From contig JBKPDY010000108.1 in the NCBI GenBank assembly GCA_046728155.1, positions 1 through 54,516 on the forward strand: 54,516 nucleotides of DNA, given 5' to 3'. The notes under the pieces were generated by a model, which saw nothing but the letters and a program-made list of their open reading frames with translations, was not told the origin of the DNA and ran no database searches. Source of the DNA: CAWDLX01 sp046728155 (GTDB lineage Bacteria; Actinomycetota; Actinomycetes; Mycobacteriales; Micromonosporaceae). Shown piece by piece: positions 1-8,544 of the stretch. Numbering within the stretch: the first letter of the stretch is position 1; each line of letters starts with the position of its first letter. Position numbers and translations under genes: made by a program.

Positions 1-1
1 G

Positions 2-1408
2 CCCGCGCCGGCCCAGCCGGCGCCCGCCCAGGCTCCGGCCCAACCCCAGCCGGCCCCCGGCGCGGCTGAGCCTCCGTCGCCACAGCCGCCCCCGGCCGGA
101 GCCACGCCGGTAACGATGCCGGCGCTGGGTGAATCGGTCACCGAGGGCACGGTCACCCGCTGGCTCAAGCAGGTCGGGGACCAGGTTGAGGTGGACGAGC
201 CGCTGCTCGAGGTATCCACCGACAAGGTCGACACAGAGATCCCGTCGCCGGTGGCCGGTGTCGTGGCCGAGATTCTGGTGGCCGAGGACGAGGTGGCCGC
301 CGTCGGCGCACCGCTCGCCCAAATTGCCACGGGTCAGGCTGCCGAGGCGGCACCGGCGCCAGCCCCGACGCCCGCGCCGGCACCCGCCGCGCCAGCGCCA
401 ACTCCGTCTCCACAACCATCGGCACCCTCGCCACCACCGTCGGCAGCGCCCTCGCCCGCCGCCCCAGCTCCGGCATCGACGCCACCAGCCGGTGAGCCCG
501 ATGGTTACGTCACGCCGCTGGTACGCAGGCTCGCCGCCGAGCACAACGTGGATCTGTCCACATTGACCGGTAGCGGCGTCGGCGGCCGGATCCGCAAGCA
601 GGACGTGCTCGACGCGGCGGCCAGAGCACAGGCACAGCCGCGGGAGCAGGCGCCTGCTCCCACCACGCCGGCGGCGCCGAGTCCGCTTCGTGGGCGGACC
701 GAGAAGTTGTCCCGGCTGCGGGCGGTCATCGCCCGGCGGATGGTCGAGTCGCTGCAGGTGTCGGCGCAGCTGACGACGGTGGTGGAGGTCGACGTCACGC
801 GGGTCGCCAAGCTGCGCGACCAGGCCAAGGCGGAGTTCGCCGCCCGTAATGGGGTGAAGCTGTCGTTCCTGCCGTTCTTCGCCCTGGCCACGGTTGAGGC
901 GCTACGGGCCCACCCGATGATGAACGCCTCGATCGACGTTGAGGCGGGCACGGTCACCTACCACGACGCCGAGCACCTCGGCATCGCCGTGGACACCGAG
1001 CGGGGCCTCCTCGTACCGGTCATCCACAACGCCGGCGACCTCAACCTCGCCGGTCTGGCCAAGCGGATCGCCGACCTCGCCGAACGTACCCGCACCAACA
1101 AGATCAGCCCGGACGACCTGGCCGGCGGGACGTTCACACTGACCAATACGGGCAGCCGGGGCGCCCTCTTCGACACCCCGATCATCAACCAGCCGCAGGT
1201 GGGCATCCTCGGCACAGGGTCGGTGGTGAAGCGGGCAGTGGTCGTCGACGACCCAGACCTGGGAGAGATCATCGCAACCCGGTCGATGGTGTACCTCGCC
1301 CTGTCGTACGACCATCGGCTCGTCGACGGCGCAGACGCCGCCCGATTCCTCACCACAATCAAGGAGCGGCTGGAGACGGGCCGGTTCGAGAACGACCTGG
1401 GTCTGTGA
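2..1408 (+). CDS. sucB: 2-oxoglutarate dehydrogenase E2 (dihydrolipoamide acyltransferase), 5' partial
   Basis: The reading frame is already open at the left edge in an Ala/Pro-rich linker, so the true start and a first lipoyl domain lie outside. Visible order: linker, a lipoyl domain starting MPALGESVTEGTV with the lipoylated lysine in TDKVDTEIPSP, a second Ala/Pro linker, an E3-binding domain (TPLVRRLAAEHNVDLSTLTG) and the C-terminal catalytic acyltransferase domain ending with the active-site DHRLVDG motif. The enzyme transfers the succinyl group to CoA in the 2-oxoglutarate dehydrogenase complex. Lipoylation needs lipB and lipA, which lie just downstream, a known actinobacterial grouping. 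A methionine at position 116 is internal, not the start. A pyruvate dehydrogenase E2 role cannot be fully excluded because actinobacteria share E2 between complexes. Confidence 0.93.
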   Translation, partial: PAPAQPAPAQAPAQPQPAPGAAEPPSPQPPPAGATPVTMPALGESVTEGTVTRWLKQVGDQVEVDEPLLEVSTDKVDTEIPSPVAGVVAEILVAEDEVAAVGAPLAQIATGQAAEAAPAPAPTPAPAPAAPAPTPSPQPSAPSPPPSAAPSPAAPAPASTPPAGEPDGYVTPLVRRLAAEHNVDLSTLTGSGVGGRIRKQDVLDAAARAQAQPREQAPAPTTPAAPSPLRGRTEKLSRLRAVIARRMVESLQVSAQLTTVVEVDVTRVAKLRDQAKAEFAARNGVKLSFLPFFALATVEALRAHPMMNASIDVEAGTVTYHDAEHLGIAVDTERGLLVPVIHNAGDLNLAGLAKRIADLAERTRTNKISPDDLAGGTFTLTNTGSRGALFDTPIINQPQVGILGTGSVVKRAVVVDDPDLGEIIATRSMVYLALSYDHRLVDGADAARFLTTIKERLETGRFENDLGL

Positions 1409-1454
1409 CCGACCGTCCACTTAGACGCGAGCGTTTCCGAATCATGGAGAGTTT

Positions 1455-1472
1455 CACCCCTCCCAGGGGGTA
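1455..1472. terminator. Small GC hairpin after sucB
   Basis: ACCCC and GGGGT form a 5-bp stem with a 6-nt loop, followed by TAAAAG, 47 bases past the sucB stop. It is short, so a weak terminator or chance. Confidence 0.3.
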
Positions 1473-1518
1473 AAAGCGTCCCGATCGAGGCACGTCGCCG
1501 TTTCGAGCGCAAAGCGGT

Positions 1519-1524
1519 GATGAT
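1519..1524 (+). promoter_or_regulatory. Possible -10 box (GATGAT) of the epimerase gene
   Basis: GATGAT lies 6 nt before the GTG start, the leaderless spacing seen at many genes here, but the first base departs from TANNNT. Confidence 0.35.
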
Positions 1525-1530
1525 GGTCTG

Positions 1531-2424
1531 GTGAGAATCGTGGTGGCCGGCGCTTCCGGCTTCCTCGGTACCCGGCTACAGGCGCGCCTGGCTTCGGCTG
1601 GGCACGAGATAGTCCAGCTCGTGCGGCGCACCCCGACCACGCCAGACCAGCGGCAGTGGTGGCCCGACCAGGGCAGGGTCTCCACCGCGGAGCTCGCGGG
1701 CGCCGACGCGGTCGTCAACCTCGCCGGGGCAGGCGTCACCGACCAACGCTGGACCGACGCGTATCGGACCATGCTGCGTACGAGCCGCGTCGAACCGACA
1801 GCGACCCTCGCCCAGGCCATCGCGGGTCTGCCCGCCAGCTCGCGACCCGCGCTGCTCAACGCCTCCGCGGTCGGGTACTACGGTGACACCGGCGAGATGG
1901 CGGTGGACGAGGATTCACCGGGCGGCAGCGGTTTCCTTGCCGGCGTCGCCAGAGACTGGGAGGCTGCGACCGAGCCGGCCGCCGATGCCGGCGCCCGTGT
2001 CGTCCGGATGCGCACCGGTTTCCCGCTCGACGCCGGTGGCGGGATGCTGAAGCCACTCTTGCTGCCGTTCCGGCTCGGCGTCGGCGGCAAGCTGGGCAAT
2101 GGCCGTCAGTGGCTGCCCTGGTTATCGATGCGGGACTGGCTCTCAGCGGTGGAGTTCCTGCTCGCGAACGACGAGATCGCGGGGCCGGTCAATCTCGTGG
2201 GGCCCGGTCCCGTCCGCAACAGCGAGTTCGCCCGGGTCCTCGGCCACGTGCTCCGCCGACCGGCGATCGTTCCCATCCCGGCATTCGCGCTGCGCATCGC
2301 CATCGGCGAGTTCGCGAACGAGGCGCTCGTAAGTCAGCGCGTGCTCCCCGCTGCACTCTCCAGGCGGGGCTTCACGTTTCAGGACACCACAGTGGAGTCC
2401 GCCCTCCGCTCCACAATGGACTAG
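1531..2424 (+). CDS. TIGR01777-family NAD(P)-dependent epimerase/dehydratase
   Basis: A 297-residue atypical short-chain dehydrogenase (SDR39U1/YfcH type). The start MRIVVAGASGFLGTRL carries the glycine-rich GxxGxxG nucleotide-binding motif. The Y-rich stretch NASAVGYYGDTGE around residue 115 is the family signature, and the C-terminal DUF1731-like part (NEALVSQRVLPAALSRRGFTFQD) is typical. It corresponds to the gene between sucB and lipB in mycobacteria. The substrate is not known for the family. GTG is chosen as start because it directly precedes the Rossmann strand; there is no Shine-Dalgarno sequence, which fits a leaderless message. Confidence 0.88.
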   Translation: MRIVVAGASGFLGTRLQARLASAGHEIVQLVRRTPTTPDQRQWWPDQGRVSTAELAGADAVVNLAGAGVTDQRWTDAYRTMLRTSRVEPTATLAQAIAGLPASSRPALLNASAVGYYGDTGEMAVDEDSPGGSGFLAGVARDWEAATEPAADAGARVVRMRTGFPLDAGGGMLKPLLLPFRLGVGGKLGNGRQWLPWLSMRDWLSAVEFLLANDEIAGPVNLVGPGPVRNSEFARVLGHVLRRPAIVPIPAFALRIAIGEFANEALVSQRVLPAALSRRGFTFQDTTVESALRSTMD

Positions 2425-2474
2425 CGCGTGGGCGACCTGTGACCAAGATCACCTGTGCAGCTCCGCGGCCGGGA

Positions 2475-2480
2475 TAGGCT
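2475..2480 (+). promoter_or_regulatory. Leaderless -10 box (TAGGCT) of lipB
   Basis: TAGGCT is followed by exactly 6 nt and then the GTG start of lipB. No Shine-Dalgarno sequence is present. Confidence 0.7.
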
Positions 2481-2486
2481 CACGGG

Positions 2487-3143
2487 GTGACCGGCACGAC
2501 GACTGGACTGAACGTGGTGCGGGCCGGCCGGGTGGAGTACCTCGTCGCGTGGGACGAGCAGCGCCGCCTGCACGATGCGGTCGTAGCCGGGTCGGCGCCG
2601 GACACAGTGCTGCTGCTCGAGCATCCGAGCGTGTACACGGCGGGCAAGCGGACCCAGCCGTCGGACCGACCGATCGACGGCACTCCTGTCGTCGAGGTGG
2701 ATCGGGGTGGCCAGCTCACCTGGCACGGCCCCGGGCAGATCGTCGGGTATCCGATCATCCGACTCCCCGGCGCGGCTGAGTCACGGCCGGTCGACGTGGT
2801 CGCGTATGTGCGGCGGGTCGAGCAAATGCTGATCGACGTGTGCGCCGACGTGGGCCTCGAGGTCGAGCGGATCAAGGGTCGAACCGGTGCCTGGGTGCGG
2901 GCCGACGACCGGGGACCGGACCGCAAGATCGCCGCGATCGGCATCCGCGTCGCCCGCGGCGTCGCCCTGCACGGATTCGCCCTCAACTGCAACTGCGACC
3001 TCTCGGCGTACGACAAGATCGTGGCGTGTGGCATTCGCGACGCGGGTGTCAGTTCCCTCTCGACCGAACTCGGTCGTGATGTCGCGATCGACGAGGTGCT
3101 CCCCATCGTCGAGCGTCACCTTCCCGCCCTCATCGCTAGTTAG
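2487..3143 (+). CDS. lipB: Lipoyl(octanoyl) transferase
   Basis: LipB moves octanoate from acyl carrier protein to lipoyl domains such as the one in the SucB protein encoded upstream. The family signature HPSVYTAGKR and the GGQLTWHGPGQIVGYPI block are intact, with the catalytic lysine at residue 147 (PDRKIAAIGI) and the catalytic cysteine at residue 181 (IVACGIRD). At 218 residues it has the usual length. In related actinobacteria lipA follows directly. Here lipA is 5.5 kb downstream with five genes in between. Confidence 0.96.
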   Translation: MTGTTTGLNVVRAGRVEYLVAWDEQRRLHDAVVAGSAPDTVLLLEHPSVYTAGKRTQPSDRPIDGTPVVEVDRGGQLTWHGPGQIVGYPIIRLPGAAESRPVDVVAYVRRVEQMLIDVCADVGLEVERIKGRTGAWVRADDRGPDRKIAAIGIRVARGVALHGFALNCNCDLSAYDKIVACGIRDAGVSSLSTELGRDVAIDEVLPIVERHLPALIAS

Positions 3144-3150
3144 TCGTCGG

Positions 3151-4632
3151 ATGACCGGGTCCGGCGACGAACTGCTCAGCGACGCCCCCTTGCTGGCGGC
3201 GTGGCACTCGTACCGTGGCGCTGGGCCGGTACCGTTCACGATTCCTGGGCACAAGGGCGCGGCTGGGCAACTCTGGCCAGCGCTCGGTACGGTTCTCGCC
3301 ACCGACGTGCCCCTCTTCGGCGGTATCGACACGGTCAAGCTGACCGCGGGCGTACTCGCCGACGCCGAGTCTCGGGCGGCCCGCCTCTGGGGCGGCGACT
3401 GGTGCCGGTTCTCCACCGGCGGGTCGACACACGCCGCTCAGGTACTGGCGCTCTCGGTCGGCACACCGGGTGACCGGGTCCTGGTGTCTCGTTCCGCGCA
3501 CCGGTCGATGCTCTCCGGACTCGTCCTGGCCGGCCTCACCCCGGTGTGGCTACCGACCACTGTGGACGATCGCTTCGGGATACCCAGCGGAGTGAGTGTG
3601 GCGGCGATGCGAGACGCGATCGAAGCAAACCCGTCGGCCCGCGGCGTCTTCCTCGTCGAGCCGAGCTACCTGGGCACGGTCTCCGAACTGCCGGCGCTCG
3701 TCGACGTGGCCCATGCGGCCGGTCTCCCCGTGTTGGTCGACCAGGCGTGGGGCGCCCACTTCGGCTTCCATCCGGCGCTTCCGCCGCACGCGCTCGACTG
3801 CGACGCGGACGCGATGGTGTTCAGTGCGCACAAGACGCTGCCCGCGTACAGTCAGGCGTCCGTGATCGTGGCTCGCACTCAGCGGCTGGACCGACACCGG
3901 CTCGACCGGGCGTTTGACATGGCCAATACGACGAGCCCGGCCGGCTCGATTCTCGCCAGTATCGACGGAGCCAGGGCTCTCCTCGCGGCTCGTGGAACAG
4001 AGCTGCTCGACCGGGTCGTGTCGGTGGTGGCCCGGGCTCGGGACTGCTTGCGCGATGTCGCGGGCCTGGTGGTACCGGCGCCGACGGACTTCCCGCCCGG
4101 CCGGTTGGATCCGACCAGACTCGTCCTGCTGGTGGCCGGTACCGGGGGTTCCGGGGTCGCGGTGGAGCAGGACCTCCTACACGCGGGAATCCCGGTGGAG
4201 ATGGCCGACCACGACACGGTGGTGCCGATCGTCACCCTCGCGGACACCGACAAGACAGTAACTGCGCTCGTCAACGCACTGAGCGCGGCGATCGAACGAC
4301 ATGGCGGCCAGCCCCGTGCAGTCGCGGCAGCGGCCCCGTTCGTCGGCCCAGCCGCGGCGGCTCCGGCCGCGCCGTCTGCGAGCGTCGCCGACCTGACGCC
4401 ACGGGAAGCGTTCTTCGCGCCGCACCGCACGGTCGATGCCGACGCCGCTGTCGGACAGGTATCGGCCGAACTTGTGGCCCCCTATCCACCGGGTATCCCG
4501 GTGCTCGTCCCCGGCGAGGTGATCACCGCCGAGGCCGTGCTCGCCCTACAGTCCGCTGCCGCGCTCGGTACCCGGATCGCCTACGCGGCTGACCCGACGC
4601 TGGCCACCCTCCAGGTTGTCGATTACCACTGA
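3151..4632 (+). CDS. PLP-dependent Orn/Lys/Arg decarboxylase-family protein
   Basis: A 493-residue fold-type I PLP enzyme of the Orn/Lys/Arg decarboxylase major-domain family. It starts 8 bp after the lipB stop, so it is probably co-transcribed. Visible landmarks are FTIPGHKGAAG near the start, the cofactor-phosphate motif FSTGGSTHAAQ, the aspartate in PVLVDQAWGAHFGFH and the PLP-binding lysine near residue 228 in SAHKTLPAYSQ. The C-terminal subdomain is the short form also found in YaaO/SpeA-type proteins. Amino-acid specificity cannot be read from the sequence. An upstream in-frame extension overlaps lipB and is rejected. The stop abuts the stop of the opposing SDR gene. Confidence 0.88.
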   Translation: MTGSGDELLSDAPLLAAWHSYRGAGPVPFTIPGHKGAAGQLWPALGTVLATDVPLFGGIDTVKLTAGVLADAESRAARLWGGDWCRFSTGGSTHAAQVLALSVGTPGDRVLVSRSAHRSMLSGLVLAGLTPVWLPTTVDDRFGIPSGVSVAAMRDAIEANPSARGVFLVEPSYLGTVSELPALVDVAHAAGLPVLVDQAWGAHFGFHPALPPHALDCDADAMVFSAHKTLPAYSQASVIVARTQRLDRHRLDRAFDMANTTSPAGSILASIDGARALLAARGTELLDRVVSVVARARDCLRDVAGLVVPAPTDFPPGRLDPTRLVLLVAGTGGSGVAVEQDLLHAGIPVEMADHDTVVPIVTLADTDKTVTALVNALSAAIERHGGQPRAVAAAAPFVGPAAAAPAAPSASVADLTPREAFFAPHRTVDADAAVGQVSAELVAPYPPGIPVLVPGEVITAEAVLALQSAAALGTRIAYAADPTLATLQVVDYH

Positions 4633-5517
4633 TCAGCCAGCCCGCTTCACCTCCCGGTCGAAGTATGCGCCCCAGTCGGGAGTAGCGCCGTCGGTGTCGG
4701 TGAAGCCGTACTCCTTCGCCAGGTCCCAGCTCGCCAGCGCCTGGCCGGTCTTCGCGAATACGTAGGGATCAGTAGCCAGGGCCACCACGGCGCGAGCGAC
4801 GAAGTACGGCGTCTCCGAGGCGGCGAAGTGCGGATCCCGGACCACCCCGTCACGCCAGGTCTCGTCGGTCACACCGAGGCGGTCGAGGACTGCCTCGGAG
4901 CGTAGGAACCCGGGCGTCAACGCCACGACGGCGACCCCCCGTGGCCGCAGGTCCTCAGCCTCGGCCAGGGCGAGACGGATAACCGACGCCTTCGCCAGGT
5001 CGTAGAAGAGGTTGCCCCGGTAGTCGGGCGAGACTCCGTCGGTCATCTCGACGATGAGACCGCCGCCCCGTCCGACGAGCAACGGCGCGGCGTACCAGCT
5101 GGTGAGGATGTGCGTGTGCACGCCCAGTTCCTGGATGCGCAGACCGTTGCGCAGGTCATGCTCCCAGAACGGAGTGTCCCATGTGGTCAGTGGATCGCCG
5201 CCCCAGATATCGTTGACCAGGAGGTCGAGCCGACCGTTCTGCTCGGTAGAGATCTGCTCGACCAGCGCCGCAACCTGCTCCGGATGGGTGTGGTCGACCG
5301 GTACGGCGATGCCCGTGCCGCCACGGGCGGTCACCCGCTCCGCGGTCTCCTCGATGGTCTCCGGCCGGTTCATCTCCGACCGCCGGATCCGGGTACTGCG
5401 ACCGGTCACGTACACGGTCGCTCCCACGCTGCCCAGTTCCTCGGCGATCGCCCGCCCCGCTCCGCGGGTGCCGCCGGCGACCAGGGCGACGTGGTCGGTC
5501 AATGGCCTGTCTTCCAT
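4633..5517 (-). CDS. Short-chain dehydrogenase/reductase
   Basis: A classical SDR of about 294 residues with the cofactor motif GGTRGAGRAIAEELG near the start, the structural LVNDIWGG (NNAG-equivalent) segment and the catalytic YDLAK motif. The substrate is unknown. It is last in a leftward group behind the aminotransferase (56 bp gap) and aspS2. An ATG is preferred over a TTG 30 nt upstream because it leads straight into the Rossmann fold. Its TGA stop abuts the TGA of the convergent decarboxylase gene, the pair forming a TGATCA with no intergenic base. Confidence 0.86.
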   Translation of the reverse strand: MEDRPLTDHVALVAGGTRGAGRAIAEELGSVGATVYVTGRSTRIRRSEMNRPETIEETAERVTARGGTGIAVPVDHTHPEQVAALVEQISTEQNGRLDLLVNDIWGGDPLTTWDTPFWEHDLRNGLRIQELGVHTHILTSWYAAPLLVGRGGGLIVEMTDGVSPDYRGNLFYDLAKASVIRLALAEAEDLRPRGVAVVALTPGFLRSEAVLDRLGVTDETWRDGVVRDPHFAASETPYFVARAVVALATDPYVFAKTGQALASWDLAKEYGFTDTDGATPDWGAYFDREVKRAG

Positions 5518-5573
5518 GGCCCGTACGGTCCCAGACGGGTCCGACAAAACCCTGGCCCGCGCCGATCAACCGA

Positions 5574-6923
5574 TCACTCGACCAGCCGACCGACCGAGTC
5601 GGCGAACGCCTCAACGTACGCATCGACATCGCTCTGTGTACTCGCCGGGCAGGTAAGGGCCATGTTGTGGAACGGAGTCAGCAGCACGCCCCGGTTGGCC
5701 ATCGCCACGTGCAGGTAGTCGTCGAGCTGGTCATCGGCCGCCGCGGCCGACTCGGTTCCGGTTCGTGGCGGAGGATCGGCGTACCGGAACTCCACCCTCG
5801 CCCCGAGCTGGGAGACCGACCACGACACGCCGAACGCCCTGATCTGCGCCCGCAGCTGCGTCGCCAACCGCGTCGTCAGCGCTTCCATGTGGACGAAGGC
5901 GGCATCGGTGAGCACCTCGGCGAGGCAGGCCCGCGCCGCGGCCATTGACACCGGATTGCCGGCCAGCGTGCCGCCCACCCCTCCCATGTCAACGAGGTCG
6001 AGATCGGTCCGGCTGAGCAGGCGCTCGGCCAGGTCGGCGGAGAGTCCGTACGCTCCACAAGGGACACCGCCCGCGATCGCCTTTCCGATCGTGACGATGT
6101 CGGGGTTCAGCCCATCTCGGCCGGTCATCCCACCCGGCCCGGCGGAGAATGTGTGCGTCTCGTCGTGGATGAGCACGGTGCCGTAGCGACGGCTGAGGTC
6201 GCGGACGCCCTCGAGGTAGCCGGGTTCGGGCAGCACGATCCCGATATTGGTCAGCGCCGGTTCGATCAGGACGGCCGCGACATCGCCGTACGCCAGCGCT
6301 CGATCAAGGTCGGTCAAGTCGTTGATCTCGGCCACTCGCGAAGTTTCGAGCACATCGTAGGGCGCGCCGACGTTGCCCTGCCTCGAGACCGGCCGGCCGT
6401 TCGCCAACACGATCAGGGATTCGTCGACGCTGCCGTGGTAGCAGTAACTGTGGAAGAGGACCCTGCGGCGACCGGTGACCGCCCGGGCCAACCGGATCGC
6501 CCACCGGTTGGCATCCGTGGCGGTGAGCGAGAAGCTCCAGTACGGCAGGCCGAACCGGCGGGCCAGCTCGGTACCGACCCAGGCGGCGTCCTCGGTCGGC
6601 ATCATCGCGGTGAGGCCGCCCGCCTCCGCCATCCGCCGGTACACGGCCTCGACGACGGGCTGCGGCGAGTGTCCCGCCATGGCGCCCGTGTCGCCAAGGC
6701 ACAGGTCCACATAGGAGTGTCCATCGAGGTCGGTTACCCGGGCACCCCGTGCCGTGGCGAGATAGAGCGGGAACCCTCCGGCGCGCTTGTTCATCCACGT
6801 CATCGGTACCTGACCGAACAGGTGGCCGGCGTCCCCGTACGCCTGGGCCGAGCGCGGGCTGCGGTCGGCGAACGTGGCACGTTCCCTTGTCAACAGGTCG
6901 GCCAGTCGGACGCGGTCGATCAT
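5574..6923 (-). CDS. Class III aminotransferase (glutamate-1-semialdehyde aminotransferase-like)
   Basis: A PLP-dependent class III aminotransferase of about 449 residues. Conserved features are YVDLCLGDTGAMAGHSPQP in the N-terminal part, the HDETHTF aspartate that contacts the cofactor pyridine, and the PLP lysine in IVTIGKAIAGGVPCGAYG. It resembles glutamate-1-semialdehyde aminomutases, but actinomycetes of this kind carry hemL elsewhere, so a specialised aminotransferase is more likely. It lies 29 bp behind aspS2 on the same strand and may share its T-box control. ATG at 6923 has AGGAT seven nt upstream (also readable as a TAGGAT -10 box); an ATG three codons earlier is the alternative. 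Confidence 0.87.
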   Translation of the reverse strand: MIDRVRLADLLTRERATFADRSPRSAQAYGDAGHLFGQVPMTWMNKRAGGFPLYLATARGARVTDLDGHSYVDLCLGDTGAMAGHSPQPVVEAVYRRMAEAGGLTAMMPTEDAAWVGTELARRFGLPYWSFSLTATDANRWAIRLARAVTGRRRVLFHSYCYHGSVDESLIVLANGRPVSRQGNVGAPYDVLETSRVAEINDLTDLDRALAYGDVAAVLIEPALTNIGIVLPEPGYLEGVRDLSRRYGTVLIHDETHTFSAGPGGMTGRDGLNPDIVTIGKAIAGGVPCGAYGLSADLAERLLSRTDLDLVDMGGVGGTLAGNPVSMAAARACLAEVLTDAAFVHMEALTTRLATQLRAQIRAFGVSWSVSQLGARVEFRYADPPPRTGTESAAAADDQLDDYLHVAMANRGVLLTPFHNMALTCPASTQSDVDAYVEAFADSVGRLVE

Positions 6924-6952
6924 GGCGGCCATCCTATGTGCAAACAGTCACC

Positions 6953-8251
6953 TCACGGCGTCAGGCGATGCAGGTCACGTGGGAACGGGGTGACCTCACG
7001 GATGTTGGTGACCTCGAGCAGGCGCATCGTGAAGCGTTCCAGGCCGATGGCGAAGCCCCCGTGCGGCGGCATACCGTGCCGGAACGCCTCCAGGTATGTC
7101 TGGTACGGCGCGGTCGTTTCACCTCGGGCGGCCAGCGCCGCAACGTAGTCGTCGTACCGGTGCAGCCGCTGACCTCCGGTAACCAGTTCCAGCCCGCGGA
7201 AGATCAGGTCGAAGCTGTTCGAGTAGGTCGGCCGGGCCGGTTCGGGGTGGGTGTAGAAGGGCCGCTTCACCATCGGGTAGCCGACGACGAAGAGGAACTC
7301 GGACCCGTGTTCCCGACGCGCCCAATCGCCGAGCCACCGTTCGTGCGCCGGCGCGAGGTCGGGCTCCGCCGACAGGTACTCCCCCGTCGCGGCCCCGATC
7401 ATGGACACCGCGTCGGCGAAGTGTACGGACGGGATCTCGTCCGGGACGGCAGGTAACGCCACTCCCCACGCGCGGGCTGGCCCGGGCGTGCGCTCCGCGA
7501 CCGCGTCGACCATGCCGGCGATCACGTCGTGGAGCACCGGCATCAGGTCGCGATGGTCGCGGATGAAGCCCAACTCCACGTCGAGGGAGACGTACTCGGC
7601 GAGGTGGCGGACGGTGTCGTGCGGCTCCGCCCGGAATACCGGTCCCACCTCGTAGACCCGCTCGAACACCCCGACCATTGCCTGCTTGTAGAACTGGGGC
7701 GACTGCGCCAGATAGGCCGGACGCCCGAAGTAGTCGATGCCGAAGACGTTCGCCCCCGACTCGGTCGCCGACGCGACGATCTTCGGGGTATGGACCTCGA
7801 CGAAACCCTGCTCGTCGAGTACGCGGCGGAACCCCTGCACCGCGGCCGCCGACATGCGCAACGCCGCCTGCCGCATCGGGTGGCGCAGCGCGACCGACGC
7901 ATGGTCAAGCTGCGTGGGCAGGCTCGCCCTCAACTGCGGCCGGTACAGGTCGAACGGTGGCGGTTGGGCCGGCGACAGCACCCGAACGGCGGTCGCGGCG
8001 ACCTCGACCCCGCCCGGTGCGACCCCGCTGGCGATCGCCAACCCTTCGACCTCGACGACGCTCTCCTCGCTCGTCTCCTCGACCGCCGCCCGCAGGTGCG
8101 GCTCGGTCACCACGACCTGCGACAGGCCGGCGGCGTCGCGAACGATGAGGAAAGCGACCGCCTTCAGCAGCCGGCGGCGGTGGACCCAGCCGGCGACCAG
8201 CACCTTCTCCCCGGTACGCGAGGGCAGCTGGCTGGACAGGATGCGTTGCAT
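6953..8251 (-). CDS. aspS2: Archaeal-type aspartyl-tRNA synthetase (possibly non-discriminating Asp/Asn)
   Basis: A 432-residue class IIb synthetase. It has an N-terminal OB-fold anticodon-binding domain (VLVAGWVHRRRLLKAVAFLIVRD), then motif 1, the flipping-loop/active-site segment ATESGANVFGIDYFGRP with SPQFYKQ, motif 2 FRAEPHDTVRHLAEYVSLD and motif 3 GFAIGLERFTMRLL, ending FPRDLHRLTP. It lacks the GAD insertion and is far shorter than bacterial AspRS (about 590 residues), so it is the archaeal type. Bacteria with this form usually also have the bacterial enzyme, so this is likely a second, accessory copy. The ATG sits 7 nt after a GAGGAGGT ribosome-binding site that is part of a T-box switch. 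An upstream extension over the leader is rejected. Confidence 0.9.
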   Translation of the reverse strand: MQRILSSQLPSRTGEKVLVAGWVHRRRLLKAVAFLIVRDAAGLSQVVVTEPHLRAAVEETSEESVVEVEGLAIASGVAPGGVEVAATAVRVLSPAQPPPFDLYRPQLRASLPTQLDHASVALRHPMRQAALRMSAAAVQGFRRVLDEQGFVEVHTPKIVASATESGANVFGIDYFGRPAYLAQSPQFYKQAMVGVFERVYEVGPVFRAEPHDTVRHLAEYVSLDVELGFIRDHRDLMPVLHDVIAGMVDAVAERTPGPARAWGVALPAVPDEIPSVHFADAVSMIGAATGEYLSAEPDLAPAHERWLGDWARREHGSEFLFVVGYPMVKRPFYTHPEPARPTYSNSFDLIFRGLELVTGGQRLHRYDDYVAALAARGETTAPYQTYLEAFRHGMPPHGGFAIGLERFTMRLLEVTNIREVTPFPRDLHRLTP

Positions 8252-8258
8252 GGTGTGG

Positions 8259-8535
8259 ACCTCCTCTGGTGTCGCAACGCGATCCCCGGGAGGTGTGGGC
8301 GAGCGGGTGCCTCGCGGTGCCACCACACCTTCACCACCGGCGCACGGACCGGTGGCCTCTTGTGGTTGCCCGGTCACGGGGGCCAGCCGACGGGCTCTAC
8401 TTGGCCGAGGGTGCGGCCGTTCTTCCCGCAGCTCTGGAGGGTCTTCGCGCCCCGGCGCCAGGCCGCCGTCACAGCAGCTGGCGGCTCTCTCGGCTGGCGG
8501 ATCAGGGCGCTACTCGGCTCCGTCATCGCTTTGCG
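8259..8535 (-). promoter_or_regulatory. T-box riboswitch (translational type, apparent GAC/Asp specifier) upstream of aspS2
   Basis: Stem I: GATGACGGAG at the 5' side, a GAGTA loop half at 8515-8511, helix 8510-8505 pairing with 8452-8447, the AGAGAG bulge at 8490-8485, and the 3' specifier half GAA-GAC (GAC at 8443-8441) closed by GGAG (8521-8518) with CTCC (8439-8436). Antisequestrator: 8330-8323 pairs 8 of 8 with 8298-8291, then the 7-nt bulge TGGCACC (8322-8316), then GCGAG (8315-8311) with CTCGC (8303-8299). UGGC in the bulge matches the GCCA end of a tRNA with discriminator G, as in tRNA-Asp. Alternative helix: ACCTCC (8294-8289) masks the GGAGGT ribosome-binding site (8264-8259). So uncharged tRNA-Asp should expose the ribosome-binding site. 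All pairings were made by eye. Confidence 0.85.
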
Positions 8536-8538
8536 ACC

Positions 8539-8544
8539 AGCCTA
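8539..8544 (-). promoter_or_regulatory. -10 box (TAGGCT) of the T-box leader
   Basis: TAGGCT lies about 10 nt upstream of the first T-box stem, giving a leader of roughly 280 nt before aspS2. No clear -35 element was seen. Confidence 0.5.

Noticed and set aside
8419..8421. AAC as T-box specifier (Asn)
   Set aside because: It follows GAAG in a different stretch, but the helix 8510-8505/8452-8447 and the GGAG/CTCC closing stem place GAC at 8443-8441 in the specifier loop.
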